DNA of 64,000 bases from Bifidobacterium breve (GCA_945863115.1 CAMAYZ010000006.1:1-64000); one strand, 5' to 3'; counted from the first letter of the stretch, positions 35,551-45,100 are shown. Translations and numbers: made by a program. The notes: generated by a model from the letters alone, not told the origin.

Positions 35551-35612
35551 AGGACAATTTAACCACCCGTTGCTACCCACTTTTTCTCACCCCTTGTGGC
35601 AGAGTTACGCCC

Positions 35613-36479
35613 GTGAGTGATGAAATGACCAATAAGCCAGCCGAGCTACAACTCGTTGGTCGAACCGGCGACGGGTCAGCAATCGAATTAACTGATAATT
35701 CAGGTGCAAAGTTTTCATTACCAATTACTGAAACTCTAAAGACCGCTTTGACTCAACCAAGATTGGTTTCAGTTGCTCCGATTGATGAGCGCCCAACTTT
35801 TGGTGTTAAAGAAATTCAAGCCAGACTTCGAGCCGGCGAGAGCATGGGTTCAATCTCCCGAACAACTGATTGGTCAATGGAAAAGATTGAAAAGTTTTCT
35901 GGGCCAATTCTTCAAGAGCGGGCCTATGTAATTGAAACCGCTCTCAAATCTTTTCTAAGACGCGAATCTTCTTCACCAACGCTAAGCGAAGCGACATTCA
36001 TCCAGCTTTCGAATCACGGCGTCGATATGGATGCTGTCGAGTGGAACACCCACCGCAATGTTGATGGCACTTGGAACATCGTTGTGCAGTATCCAAATAT
36101 TGATGGAACAGCCGAAGCTAACTGGAACTTTGAATTAGGTAATCGAATTCTGACCGCTCAAGATGATTCAGCTAGATGGATAGCTGGCGATGCCAAAGAA
36201 TCTCGACCAAGAACTGCTACTCATGGCTTTATAAATTCACAAGACCCGACACCTTTCGCTCCCACAACTCCCCCACCGCCAGCACCAAGACTTGTTGCGG
36301 TTCGCGAAGAAGTAACTGTCACTGAAATAATTGAAGAAGATGAAGAATATTTCGCAGAAGAGTTAGATATTGAAGTTGTAGATGAATCGGATCCGGCTAC
36401 AGATGGAGTTGTAAAGCGCCCGAAGTTGCCTTCATGGGATGACATCATGTTCGGTGGCTCAAAGACCGAGGATGAATAA
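35613..36479 (+). CDS. sepH: Septation protein SepH (DUF3071)
   Basis: 288 residues. The N-terminal DUF3071 domain contains LQLVGRTGDGSAIELTD, FSLPITETLKTAL and the helix-turn-helix-like EIQARLRAGESMGSISR with KIEKFSGPILQERAYV. A variable acidic, proline-rich C-terminus follows (APTTPPPPAPR and an EEDEEYFAEELDIEVV run). SepH binds FtsZ and stimulates its assembly in actinobacterial division. GTG at 35613 is chosen; ATG at 35625 is an alternative. Confidence 0.88.
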   Translation: MSDEMTNKPAELQLVGRTGDGSAIELTDNSGAKFSLPITETLKTALTQPRLVSVAPIDERPTFGVKEIQARLRAGESMGSISRTTDWSMEKIEKFSGPILQERAYVIETALKSFLRRESSSPTLSEATFIQLSNHGVDMDAVEWNTHRNVDGTWNIVVQYPNIDGTAEANWNFELGNRILTAQDDSARWIAGDAKESRPRTATHGFINSQDPTPFAPTTPPPPAPRLVAVREEVTVTEIIEEDEEYFAEELDIEVVDESDPATDGVVKRPKLPSWDDIMFGGSKTEDE

Positions 36480-36498
36480 CTTTTTGGATTTAGCTTAG

Positions 36499-37437
36499 TT
36501 ACTTCTTCTTGAAACCAGTTGGGCACTTTGGATTTATGCCCGCAGCTTTTCTAATGATTTTTCCCTTTATACAAGTAATAGTTGTTTTCTTAACCACTGG
36601 TTTTACCGTTGGTGTCGAGACAGCTGATTTTGATGCTACTAATTCTATTGCTGCCTGCACCATGGTGATATTTGCTGCTGGGAGACCTTGTGTTGCAGCG
36701 CAATCAACGTTGCAAGTTTTAGTGCAACCCGCACCATTACTAGAACTTTGAGCACCGATATAGATCCACTTTTCATTTACCTTCTTAAGTAGTGGTCCTC
36801 CCGAGTCACCTCCGCAAATAGTTTTATCGACGGAAATTTTCGTAGCAGAAAAAGTTTTAGGGGCCAGAGTCGCAAACTGCTGGGGGATGGCATTTGTAAA
36901 AGTAGTTTTGAGTTGATTTGGAGTCTGGCTAGTCACTTGGCATGGCGGCGTATCAACAAGTGCTGTGCAGCCATATCCAAGATGCAACACCTCAGCCTCT
37001 GCGCTCATCCAGTCTTGAATTTGTTGGCTTGTGGCTAGTTCTAATGTTTCATAATTCTCAAAGGAAGATTTGAGGACAATAATGCCAAAGTCATTTTGGT
37101 ATGGAAATTTTGCAGCAGTGAATCCCTCTGGAATATAGATTCGCTCGGCTTGGATTCTTTTCTTACTTAGATCTCGGAGGTCGCTACCCGGTTCAGAGAT
37201 CCAGAGATTATTAGCAGTGCTAGTTAAACAGTGCGCGGCTGTCATTACGATTCGCGGTGCTACCAAACCTCCGCTGCAACCAGAAGTTGTTGCCACTTCA
37301 CTAGAAAGCAATCCAACAACGACTTTGTTGCCTATCGCAGGTGAACCACCATAAATGGCAAATGTTGGCAATACGTTTATTACTAAGCCGATGCTCAAGA
37401 AGCAAGTAAAAATGCTTAGCAGCCGGTATTTAATCAT
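36499..37437 (-). CDS. Secreted trypsin-like serine protease
   Basis: 312 residues with a signal sequence (MIKYRLLSIFTCFLSIGLVI). The S1 triad is complete: H69 in MTAAHC, D116 in QNDFGIIVL and S212 in CGGDSGGPL; several cysteines could form disulfides. After the protease domain comes a linker and a 25-residue tail with TCIKGKIIRKAAGINPKC and a final CPTGFKKK, a basic two-cysteine motif that looks like a sorting or surface-binding module. A GATAAT box lies 6 nt before the ATG. Substrate unknown. Confidence 0.88.
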   Translation of the reverse strand: MIKYRLLSIFTCFLSIGLVINVLPTFAIYGGSPAIGNKVVVGLLSSEVATTSGCSGGLVAPRIVMTAAHCLTSTANNLWISEPGSDLRDLSKKRIQAERIYIPEGFTAAKFPYQNDFGIIVLKSSFENYETLELATSQQIQDWMSAEAEVLHLGYGCTALVDTPPCQVTSQTPNQLKTTFTNAIPQQFATLAPKTFSATKISVDKTICGGDSGGPLLKKVNEKWIYIGAQSSSNGAGCTKTCNVDCAATQGLPAANITMVQAAIELVASKSAVSTPTVKPVVKKTTITCIKGKIIRKAAGINPKCPTGFKKK

Positions 37438-37443
37438 GGGTGA

Positions 37444-37449
37444 ATTATC
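37444..37449 (-). promoter_or_regulatory. -10 element of a leaderless protease transcript
   Basis: GATAAT on the minus strand ends 6 nt before the ATG of the trypsin-like gene. Confidence 0.45.
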
Positions 37450-37490
37450 GAATCTTCAGTGAAAATAGTCGAGAAATTCAAAATGAACTC

Positions 37491-38594
37491 TTAACTTTGG
37501 TGCGTTAGTAAAGGAATTGCTAATTCAATAGATTCAAGTCCGCCATGATGCCCAACCATCTTGCTCTCTTCTTTAATTCGGGTTGGGTCAATCAAAATCA
37601 CCTCGCCCTTTGCGATTGCGATTAAATCGCCCATTCGCTCTCGGCTATCTAATGAAACTTCTGGCCCGAAAAGTTCTGCAGCGATAACTTCATCACGACT
37701 AAACACATCAGCTTTAGCACCCAAGAATTCGCGCCACATCGCGACGGTTTCAGTGGTTGCACCATCACGGAGATAGATATGGCGGGCTCTGGGTTCGCCA
37801 CCGACCAGAGTTACATTTTCCATTAAATTATTATCTTCACCCAGAATTAACTTTTCACCAACATTTATCATCCCGTGATCTGCGGTGACCCAGAGTCTGG
37901 TCCCCTTTGGCAGGCGATCTCGAAGTCCAGTAATTAATTCCGAAACAGTTGAAAGTGCAAGTAGCCACTTCTCTGATCCCACTCCGTCATCATGTCCTGC
38001 GGCATCTAAATGATTTATATATACGTATGTAAAAGATGAGGCTGGTTTCATTGCTTCTACTGTGTTTTGGATAATGTCTTCAATTTGATTGGCGCCAAGA
38101 TATTGCGCACCTCGAAGTGCTGCTTGAGTAAAGCCAGATCCTTCATATCTTTTTGCTGCGATATGTGAAACAGTTATTCCTTCTTTCGCGGCTCTTTCAA
38201 ATAGCGTCGGAACGCTCTGCCAGATAATTGGATCGACTCGTTCATCCCATTTAAGTGAATTCAATAAGCGACCTGGTTCGCCGCTTCGTGGAACTCGAAC
38301 GGTATAGCCCAGCATTCCATGAACACCGGGCAGGGTTCCGGTTCCCAGTGATGAGAGATTTGTTGCTGTTGTTGATGGAAAGTGTGAATCTAAATTTGTT
38401 AGAGAATTTAACTCTTTGAAGATTGGAAATTCTGATCCATATTTAGCAATTAAATCTGCGCCCATCCCATCGATCAAAAGTAGGCATTCGCGGGCGCCAG
38501 GGTTTTCAGCAATCCCAAGTTGGTTTTCCGCTCCTGAAACCTGCAGGGATGAAAATATGGAATTAGATAGCGCAGCTAAATTCCGAGGATTCAT
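37491..38594 (-). CDS. Alkaline phosphatase superfamily, nucleotide pyrophosphatase/phosphodiesterase type
   Basis: 367 residues. Metal and nucleophile sites of the NPP family are visible: LLIDGMGADL near residue 37, FPSTTATNLSSLGTGTLPG with the nucleophilic Thr near 75, NHLDAAGHDDG near 198, VTADHGM near 240 and VGHHGGL near 352. It should hydrolyse phosphodiester or pyrophosphate bonds. There is no signal peptide, unlike many relatives, suggesting a cytoplasmic role. Substrate unknown. Confidence 0.85.
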   Translation of the reverse strand: MNPRNLAALSNSIFSSLQVSGAENQLGIAENPGARECLLLIDGMGADLIAKYGSEFPIFKELNSLTNLDSHFPSTTATNLSSLGTGTLPGVHGMLGYTVRVPRSGEPGRLLNSLKWDERVDPIIWQSVPTLFERAAKEGITVSHIAAKRYEGSGFTQAALRGAQYLGANQIEDIIQNTVEAMKPASSFTYVYINHLDAAGHDDGVGSEKWLLALSTVSELITGLRDRLPKGTRLWVTADHGMINVGEKLILGEDNNLMENVTLVGGEPRARHIYLRDGATTETVAMWREFLGAKADVFSRDEVIAAELFGPEVSLDSRERMGDLIAIAKGEVILIDPTRIKEESKMVGHHGGLESIELAIPLLTHQS

Positions 38595-38642
38595 AGTCCT
38601 ATCTTGCCCTAACTTTTTTAGCCACAGTGCAATTGCCTGATG

Positions 38643-38648
38643 TAATGT
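38643..38648 (+). promoter_or_regulatory. -10 element of a leaderless psuG transcript
   Basis: TAATGT ends 6 nt before the GTG start of psuG, supporting that start. Confidence 0.55.
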
Positions 38649-38654
38649 GCGCAG

Positions 38655-39539
38655 GTGATTAAGTATTCGAAGGAAGTAGCCGCCGCTAAGAGTCAGGGCC
38701 GTCCGATTGTCGCCCTCGAATCAACAATTATTTCTCATGGCTTACCTCGTCCAACAAATCTTGAAGTAGCAAAAGAGGTTGAAGAAATAGTTCGGAGCCA
38801 AGGCGCTACTCCAGCAACAATTGCGATTATTGATGGTGAGATTTTTGTTGGTCTAGAAGAGGGCCAACTATTTCGAATTGCTAACGATGAAAATATTGTC
38901 AAGGCTTCAACTCGCGATCTCGCGATGATTTGTGCTGACAACAAGAGCGCAGCCACAACCGTTGCGGCCACATCGCATATTGCTCATCTTGCAGGTATCG
39001 ACGTCTTTGCAACTGGCGGTCTAGGTGGAGTTCATCGCGGTCATGTTTATGATGAATCTGCTGATTTAACTGAGTTAGCTAAGACAAAAATAATTATTGT
39101 TTGTGCTGGTGTGAAGTCCATTTTGGATGTTGCCGGAACGCTAGAGCGGTTAGAGACCCTCGCAATCCCGGTTCTTGGATATCAGACAAACAACTTCCCT
39201 GGTTTCTACCTAACTGATTCCGGTTTCAAAATCGAGCATCGAGTCGAAAGTTGTGAAGAGATTGCAAAGATTTGGGGTTTGCGCCACGGACTAAATACTG
39301 ATGACACCGCAATCATTGTTGCAAATCCGGTAACCAATCAGATGGATAAGAATTTCCACGATCAAATTTTGGAAGCTGGGCTATCAGATGCCACAGCAGG
39401 AAAGATAAGTGGAAAAGGTGTAACTCCATTTTTATTAGAACATTTCCATAGGACAAGCAAGGGCGAATCCTTGCGAGTAAACATTGAAATTATTAAGGCA
39501 AATTCCAAGTTGGCGGCACAAATCGCCTGTGCGCTCTAG
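38655..39539 (+). CDS. psuG: Pseudouridine-5'-phosphate glycosidase
   Basis: 294 residues of the PsuG fold. Typical blocks are IVALESTIISHGLPRPTN near residue 18, IAIIDGEIFVGL, TVAATSHIAHLAGIDVFATGGLGGVHRG near 110, and NPVTNQMD near 222. It splits pseudouridine 5'-phosphate into uracil and ribose 5-phosphate. Fourteen bases later comes a PfkB-family kinase, which would supply the phosphorylated substrate; together they form the pseudouridine catabolism pair. Confidence 0.92.
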   Translation: MIKYSKEVAAAKSQGRPIVALESTIISHGLPRPTNLEVAKEVEEIVRSQGATPATIAIIDGEIFVGLEEGQLFRIANDENIVKASTRDLAMICADNKSAATTVAATSHIAHLAGIDVFATGGLGGVHRGHVYDESADLTELAKTKIIIVCAGVKSILDVAGTLERLETLAIPVLGYQTNNFPGFYLTDSGFKIEHRVESCEEIAKIWGLRHGLNTDDTAIIVANPVTNQMDKNFHDQILEAGLSDATAGKISGKGVTPFLLEHFHRTSKGESLRVNIEIIKANSKLAAQIACAL

Positions 39540-39553
39540 ATAAATTTTCCAAT

Positions 39554-40447
39554 ATGGCTGATCTAAAAATCTTATGCATCGGCGACATAATGTTGGATGT
39601 AACAGTTCTACTTAACCGACCAATAGTTGAAGGCCTAGAAACTCGGGCAAAGATTTCAACCCAAGGTGGCGGCGCTGCTGCGAATGTAGCCTCTTGGCTT
39701 TCCCACAATAAAACTCCTGCATATTTAGTAACTCGAGTCGGATCTGATTCGGCCGGCCAGACACTGCTTGCAGAGTTAGATGCATATGGCGTTGAGCATT
39801 CAAATAGCGTAATTCCAAATATGAATACTGGCGTGGTTATTGTGATTGTCGGCGCCGATGGCGAGCGAACTATGTTTCCGGATTCTGGGGCAAACTCCGG
39901 ACTTGGTTTAAGCGATCTTCCAGATCTTGCGCAATTTAGCGCTGTTTATCTTTCAGCTTATTCACTAATCAATCCACAATCTCGTGCTGGAATTCTAGAA
40001 ATTATTTCGAAGATTAAAGCTGCTGGGCTGCAAATAATTATGGACCCGGCAACTGTTGGCGTATTAATGGAAGTGGGCGTTAAAGCTGCAAATGACTGGC
40101 TTTCATTTGTAGATTGCATTATTTTGAACGAAGAGGAATCTCATTTCTTAACTGGAAAAAAGAATCCAATTGATGCTGCTGGCGAATTATTAAAAAGTGT
40201 TAATACTGTTGTTATCAAACGCGGTTCGAATGGGGCGCTCGGACAAACACGAGGCGGTCAATTAGTTCAATTAGAAGCGAAGCAGACAACTGTGGTGAAT
40301 ACAACAGGTGCCGGCGATGCCTTTGCTGCTGGATTTATTTCAGTTTGGGCCAAGAATGGTGAGTTATTAGAAGCGCTGGAATCTGGAATCGACCTTGCAG
40401 CCAAATGTGTTGCACTTATTGGAGCAAGGCCGACTGATAGAACTTAA
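39554..40447 (+). CDS. psuK: PfkB-family kinase, probable pseudouridine kinase
   Basis: 297 residues. The substrate-binding GGGAAANVASWLS is near residue 38, a second VTRVGSDSAGQ motif near 56, and the catalytic signature TTGAGDAFAAGFIS with Asp near 255. The PfkB family covers ribokinase, adenosine kinase and others; psuG next door indicates pseudouridine as substrate. A TAAATT box 7 nt before the ATG could give it an own promoter. Confidence 0.85.
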   Translation: MADLKILCIGDIMLDVTVLLNRPIVEGLETRAKISTQGGGAAANVASWLSHNKTPAYLVTRVGSDSAGQTLLAELDAYGVEHSNSVIPNMNTGVVIVIVGADGERTMFPDSGANSGLGLSDLPDLAQFSAVYLSAYSLINPQSRAGILEIISKIKAAGLQIIMDPATVGVLMEVGVKAANDWLSFVDCIILNEEESHFLTGKKNPIDAAGELLKSVNTVVIKRGSNGALGQTRGGQLVQLEAKQTTVVNTTGAGDAFAAGFISVWAKNGELLEALESGIDLAAKCVALIGARPTDRT

Positions 40448-40509
40448 AGAAACTTGATAAAACGAGTCGCTACCGAGTAATTAGATAGTTCATTGGCAAG
40501 ATACGCACC

Positions 40510-42006
40510 ATGGCAAAAACACCCAAAGCCGTTCTCCCAAAACCAGGTGAGAACCCAGGTCGAATAATTGATATCGATGTCTCGCAAGAGATGTCTGAAT
40601 CATTTCTCGAATATGCATATTCCGTAATTTATTCGCGCGCACTTCCAGATGCACGTGATGGTTTGAAACCAGTGCAACGTCGAATCTTGCACCAGATGTC
40701 AGATATGGGTCTTCGCCCAGATAAAGGCCATGTTAAGTGTGCACGTGCTGTTGGTGAAGTAATGGGTAAGTTGCACCCACACGGCGATGGTGCAATTTAT
40801 GATGCGATGGTTCGTATGGCTCAAAGTTTCTCAATGCGACTTCCACTTATTGATGGTCACGGAAACTTCGGTTCGCTAGATTCTGGCCCAGCTGCAATGC
40901 GTTACACCGAATCTCGTCTTGCACCTGCTGCAATGGCGATGGTTAATGAATCAGATGAGAACACCGTTGATTTTGGATCTAACTACGATGGTCAATTACT
41001 AGAACCACAAGTTCTCCCCGCAGCTTTTCCAAACCTCCTAGTTAATGGTGCGACTGGCATCGCTGTTGGTATGGCGACAAATATGGCTCCCCACAACTTG
41101 GGTGAAGTTATCGCTGCTACTAAGCACTTGATCGAAAACCCAAAGGCAACCCTTAAAGCGCTTATGAAGTTTGTTCCTGCCCCTGACTTTCCAACTGGTG
41201 GCGAGATCGTTGGCAAAGAAGGTATTGCTGAAGCCTATGAATCTGGTCGTGGATCTTTCAAAGTTCGCGCAACTGTTGCGATTGAGAAAGTAACTGCTAG
41301 AAAACAGGGCCTCGTTATAACCGAACTTCCTTACAACATCGGTCCCGAGAAGATTGTTGAAAAGATTGCTGACCTGGTTAAGGCTAAGAAGATTCAGGGC
41401 ATTTCAGACATCGTTGATTTATCTGATGGCCAACAAGGAACCAAAGTTGTTGTTGAACTTAAGAATGGTTTCGAGCCTGAAGATGTCTTGGCAAACCTCT
41501 TTAAGTTAACTCCAATGGAAGATCAATTCTCGGTAAACGCTGTGGCACTTGTTGGCGGAAAGCCACTAACACTTGGACTTAAAGAGCTTCTACAAGTATT
41601 CATTGATCACCGCATCGAAGTAATTCGACGTAGATCCGAATTCCGTAAAGCAAAAGCCGAGAGCCGTCTGAACTTAGTTGACGGACTTCTAAAGGCGATT
41701 ATCGATATCGATAAGGTCATTAAATTAATTCGCGCTGCTGAAGATGCGCCAGAAGCAAAGGCTGCACTTATCAAGGCTTACAAACTTTCTGACGAGCAAG
41801 CTACCTACATCTTGGATATGCCACTTCGTCGTCTAACCAAACTTAGTAAGTTGGAACTTGAAACGGAACAGAAAGATCTCAAGGCAATTGTGACTAAGTT
41901 GAAGGCGCTACTTGCTTCAGAAGATGCGATTAAAGCTCAGGTCTCGGTTGAACTTGATGAGGTCTCAAAGAACTTTGCAACACCACGTCGCACCCGCATC
42001 GCTTAA
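40510..42006 (+). CDS. Type IIA topoisomerase A subunit (GyrA/ParC type) without the C-terminal domain
   Basis: 498 residues. The breakage-reunion domain is complete: [16 protein letters not shown] near residue 45, the quinolone-resistance region with [15 protein letters not shown] near 88, and the active tyrosine Y132 in [10 protein letters not shown]; the tower and coiled-coil region end near residue 490 with TPRRTRIA. GyrA and ParC usually continue for about 300 residues as a beta-pinwheel that wraps DNA; this is absent. The stop lies at the domain boundary and a different gene starts 9 bp later, so this looks like domain loss, not a frameshift. The partner is probably the B subunit at 42579-44651. 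A topo IV (decatenase) role is likelier than gyrase. Confidence 0.88.
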   Translation: MAKTPKAVLPKPGENPGRIIDIDVSQEMSESFLEYAYSVIYSRALPDARDGLKPVQRRILHQMSDMGLRPDKGHVKCARAVGEVMGKLHPHGDGAIYDAMVRMAQSFSMRLPLIDGHGNFGSLDSGPAAMRYTESRLAPAAMAMVNESDENTVDFGSNYDGQLLEPQVLPAAFPNLLVNGATGIAVGMATNMAPHNLGEVIAATKHLIENPKATLKALMKFVPAPDFPTGGEIVGKEGIAEAYESGRGSFKVRATVAIEKVTARKQGLVITELPYNIGPEKIVEKIADLVKAKKIQGISDIVDLSDGQQGTKVVVELKNGFEPEDVLANLFKLTPMEDQFSVNAVALVGGKPLTLGLKELLQVFIDHRIEVIRRRSEFRKAKAESRLNLVDGLLKAIIDIDKVIKLIRAAEDAPEAKAALIKAYKLSDEQATYILDMPLRRLTKLSKLELETEQKDLKAIVTKLKALLASEDAIKAQVSVELDEVSKNFATPRRTRIA

Positions 42007-42015
42007 ACTTCGGAA

Positions 42016-42573
42016 ATGGCAACACCAAAAGACTCAAGCCGCGAGTCCCATTTTCCGGCAATCGAAAAGAAGTATGGCGAGAAGATGTCATATTGGTTCA
42101 AGGTTATGGCCAAACTTGAAGGACAAAAATACCCAGAACAGATTGCGCACCTTCGCGAAAATTATGGCTTCTCGCAAGCTCATGCCAATGCCCTAGTTAT
42201 GTATTCACGTGGTTCGGTATCTGCCAAACGATTTGAAACTCCAGCCCAATACTTCAAGACTTTAGATCCGAAGCAGGCGACAAAAGTTCGAGCAATCTTG
42301 AAGGCAATTACTTCAAAATATCCGAACCTGGAACTCGTTATCGCTTGGAATCAACCAATGCTAAAGCTTGGTGACCATTATGTTTTTGGAGTTTCAACGG
42401 CAAAAAACCACATTCTCTTCGCTCCCTGGAGCCAGGATGTTCTCGAGAAATTCAGACCGAAGATGTCTGATCTTGATGTTAAGAAAAAGACCATTGGTGT
42501 GCCAAACGATTGGAAAGTTGACGAGAAGTTGTTGCAGGCAATGGTTAAAGCCAGAATTGCTGAAACTAAGTAA
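42016..42573 (+). CDS. DUF4287/DUF1801 fusion protein
   Basis: 185 residues in two parts. Residues 1-75 (SHFPAIEKKYGEKMSYWF ... YPEQIAHLRENYGFSQAHAN ... VMYSRGS) match DUF4287. Residues 78-180 (PAQYFKTLDPKQATKVRAI ... VIAWNQPMLKLG ... HILFAPWSQDVLEKFRPKM) match the YdhG-like DUF1801 fold. Function unknown in both families. It sits 9 bp behind the topoisomerase gene and ends 5 bp before convergent parE. Confidence 0.8.
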   Translation: MATPKDSSRESHFPAIEKKYGEKMSYWFKVMAKLEGQKYPEQIAHLRENYGFSQAHANALVMYSRGSVSAKRFETPAQYFKTLDPKQATKVRAILKAITSKYPNLELVIAWNQPMLKLGDHYVFGVSTAKNHILFAPWSQDVLEKFRPKMSDLDVKKKTIGVPNDWKVDEKLLQAMVKARIAETK

Positions 42574-42578
42574 CGAGA

Positions 42579-44651
42579 TTAAGCGTCAATCCGATCGCGG
42601 GCGATATCAGCAGTTGAAATAAATTCTTTACGAGGTGCTACTTCGTTGCCCATAAGCAGTTCGAACATTGCTTCTGCGGCGTTCGCATCCTTCATTGTGA
42701 TTCGACGTAAGGTGCGATGCGCTGGGTCCATTGTGGTCTCACGTAGTTGATCTGCATCCATCTCGCCCAAACCTTTGTAACGTTGAATTGGTTCTTTCCA
42801 ACGTTTGCCGGCCTTGGTTAAATCTGCAGTCATCTTCTTCATTTCATCATCAGAATATGTGTAATGGACTTCCCCGCGCTTTCCACCAATAACTTCAATT
42901 CGGTGCAGTGGTGGCATTGCTGCGAATACCCGGCCATCTTCAATCAATGGTCGCATGTAACGTGAAAGCAATGTTAGAAGTAGGCAACGAATATGTGCAC
43001 CGTCGACATCAGCATCTGACATCAGAATAATGCGGCCATATCTTGTGTCATCCAATGTGAATGATCGGCCAGAACCCGCACCGATTACTTGAATGATTGA
43101 TGCGCATTCGTTGTTCTCGAGCATCTGCGAAAGCGATGCTTTCTGAACATTCAAAATCTTTCCGCGAATTGGAAGGATTGCCTGAAACTCGGAATTTCGC
43201 GCTGCTTTTGCTGTGCCAAGTGCGGAATCGCCCTCGACGATATAGAGCTCGGTGCGATCGGTGTCATCTGAGCGACAATCTGAGAGCTTTGTTGGAAGCG
43301 AAGAACTTTCGAGTGCATTTTTGCGACGTTGAATATCTTTGTGGGCACGAGCAGAAATACGAGTTCTAGATGCGCCAGCAACTTTCTCCAGAATCATCTT
43401 GCCGGTGGCTTTATCAATTCGCTTTGTTGTTGCGAAGAACTTCTTCATCTCTTCGCCAACTACTGCAGTGACAATCTTTGTTGCAGCTGCGGTTCCTAGA
43501 ACTTCTTTGGTCTGGCCTTCGAATTGTGGCTCTGACATTCGCACTGTTACAACAGATGTAAGGCCCTCTAGGACGTCATCTTTAATGACATCGCCTTCAT
43601 TATTCTTCAAGGTCTTTGTTGCGCGAAGTGCGTCGTTAAATGCTTTTGTGATTGCCCGTTCGAATCCTTGAACGTGAGTTCCGCCCTTTGGTGTTGAAAT
43701 AATATTTACAAAGCTCGACATCGTGTTGTCATAACCATTGCCCCACTGCAGTGCAATGTCGACGCCCATCTCACGATTAACTTCGGTTGGCATCATGTGT
43801 CCTTTTTCGTCAAGGACTGGAACGGTTTCGGTGTATTCACCGGTTCCGGTTAAGCGAATAACTTCGCCGATTGGATCATCAGGGCGAAGGAAAGAACAGA
43901 ACTCAGAGATTCCACCTTTGTGGAAGAACTTCTCGGTCGTCTTGGTCTTTGCTCGATTGTCATTAACGATAAGTGTCAGACCAGGAACTAGGTATGAAGT
44001 TTGACGTGCGCGAGCGTAAATATCTTCGATAGCGAGCTCGGCCTCTTTTAAGAAAATCTGACGATCGGCCCACCACTTAATTCTTGTGCCAGTTACTTTG
44101 GCATTAACTTTTCCGATAACACGAAGTCCAGAACTTTCGGTGAATGGCGCCTTTGGTCCATCGCCATCAAAGATTCCAGCATTACCGCGTTGGAAAGACA
44201 TCCAATAAATTTTTCCGTTACGGTCAACTTCAACATCAAGTCGTGATGCAAGTGCGTTTACTACTGATGCACCTACTCCGTGCAATCCACCAGATGCTGC
44301 ATATGAACCGCCGCCGAATTTTCCACCGGCATGCAATTTAGTCATAACAACTTCAACACCAGTAAGCCCAGTCTTTGGTTCTTTATCTACTGGAATTCCG
44401 CGACCATCATCATGAACTTCTACTGAGCCATCAGATTCCAGATTAATTTCAATGTTTTTGCAATGTCCGGCAAGAGATTCATCTACTGAGTTATCAATAA
44501 TTTCCCAGAGACAGTGCATGAGTCCGCGAGAATCTGTTGTACCGATATACATTCCGGGACGTTTGCGAACTGCATCAAGGCCTTCTAATACGGCGAGATC
44601 TTTGGCGTTGTAGCCATTGTCTGTTGTAGATGCAAGATCGTCGGTAGCCAC
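42579..44651 (-). CDS. Type IIA topoisomerase B subunit (GyrB/ParE type)
   Basis: 690 residues from the chosen GTG. The GHKL ATPase lobe has WEIIDNSVDESLAGHC, VEVHDDGRGIPVD, KLHAGGKFGGGSYAASGGLHGVGASVVNA; the transducer and the TOPRIM domain follow with LYIVEGDSALGTAK and LMSDADVDGAHIR (EGDSA and DxDxD metal site). The C-terminus ends without the long GyrB insert of Gram-negatives. The neighbourhood (sigma factor, DUF7455, B subunit) is the actinobacterial parE locus, so ParE is favoured over GyrB. A TAACCT box lies 8 nt before the GTG; an ATG at 44699 is an alternative start. Confidence 0.9.
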   Translation of the reverse strand: MATDDLASTTDNGYNAKDLAVLEGLDAVRKRPGMYIGTTDSRGLMHCLWEIIDNSVDESLAGHCKNIEINLESDGSVEVHDDGRGIPVDKEPKTGLTGVEVVMTKLHAGGKFGGGSYAASGGLHGVGASVVNALASRLDVEVDRNGKIYWMSFQRGNAGIFDGDGPKAPFTESSGLRVIGKVNAKVTGTRIKWWADRQIFLKEAELAIEDIYARARQTSYLVPGLTLIVNDNRAKTKTTEKFFHKGGISEFCSFLRPDDPIGEVIRLTGTGEYTETVPVLDEKGHMMPTEVNREMGVDIALQWGNGYDNTMSSFVNIISTPKGGTHVQGFERAITKAFNDALRATKTLKNNEGDVIKDDVLEGLTSVVTVRMSEPQFEGQTKEVLGTAAATKIVTAVVGEEMKKFFATTKRIDKATGKMILEKVAGASRTRISARAHKDIQRRKNALESSSLPTKLSDCRSDDTDRTELYIVEGDSALGTAKAARNSEFQAILPIRGKILNVQKASLSQMLENNECASIIQVIGAGSGRSFTLDDTRYGRIILMSDADVDGAHIRCLLLTLLSRYMRPLIEDGRVFAAMPPLHRIEVIGGKRGEVHYTYSDDEMKKMTADLTKAGKRWKEPIQRYKGLGEMDADQLRETTMDPAHRTLRRITMKDANAAEAMFELLMGNEVAPRKEFISTADIARDRIDA

Positions 44652-44659
44652 GGAGATGA

Positions 44660-44665
44660 AGGTTA
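44660..44665 (-). promoter_or_regulatory. -10 element of a leaderless parE-type transcript
   Basis: TAACCT on the minus strand ends 8 nt before the GTG start at 44651. Confidence 0.42.
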
Positions 44666-44863
44666 TCTTGTGCCAGGTGATTTTCTTGGCTGATTGCAAC
44701 TACTTTGCAGAAAAATATTAATTCAGGGCATTTACAGGAAATTATGTGGGATTTATGACACGCCCGAGCGTAAAAAAAGATATTTTAACGAGCGGGGAAT
44801 AAACGATTCGTGGTTTGATGTTCCCCTAACCAAGAGCAAGAACTAGCAACCATAAGGAGCGAA

Positions 44864-45085
44864 ATGACCGAGCAACTGATTCTCGAAACCACACCGCTCA
44901 ATGCTGTCGATCGTTGCGATCGCTGCGGAGCCCAGGCTTATGTTCGTGCAGTAATGCTAAATGGTGGCGAGCTCTTGTTCTGCGGACATCACGCTAAGGA
45001 ATACGCTGAAAAGCTAAAGCCAGTTGTTAAAGAAATTCAAGATGAGACTGCAAAACTAACAGCAGTCTCTTCAAACTCTAACTAA
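44864..45085 (+). CDS. DUF7455 small cysteine-rich protein
   Basis: 73 residues. A CDRCGAQAYVRAVML segment followed by ELLFCGHHAKEYAEKL gives a C-x2-C and C-x2-H set that could bind one zinc ion. The ATG follows a strong AAGGAG ribosome binding site. DUF7455 genes are typically found between the principal sigma factor and parE in actinobacteria, as here. Function unknown. The 212 bp upstream is A/T-rich and includes a loose GGGGAA/TTCCCC inverted repeat (44794-44826) of uncertain meaning. Confidence 0.87.
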   Translation: MTEQLILETTPLNAVDRCDRCGAQAYVRAVMLNGGELLFCGHHAKEYAEKLKPVVKEIQDETAKLTAVSSNSN

Positions 45086-45100
45086 TTTTTTAATTAGCTC

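Noticed and set aside
41990-42020. Frameshift or premature stop in the topoisomerase A subunit
   Set aside because: The bases after the stop encode an unrelated DUF4287/DUF1801 protein, and no beta-pinwheel sequence appears in any frame, so domain absence is more likely than a read error.
43655-43690. tRNA-like GTTCGAATCC segment
   Set aside because: It lies inside the parE-type coding sequence and no acceptor stem or anticodon arm can be drawn around it.
44794-44826. GGGGAA/TTCCCC inverted repeat upstream of the DUF7455 gene
   Set aside because: Six-base arms with a 21-nt loop and no matching known element; too weak to name.
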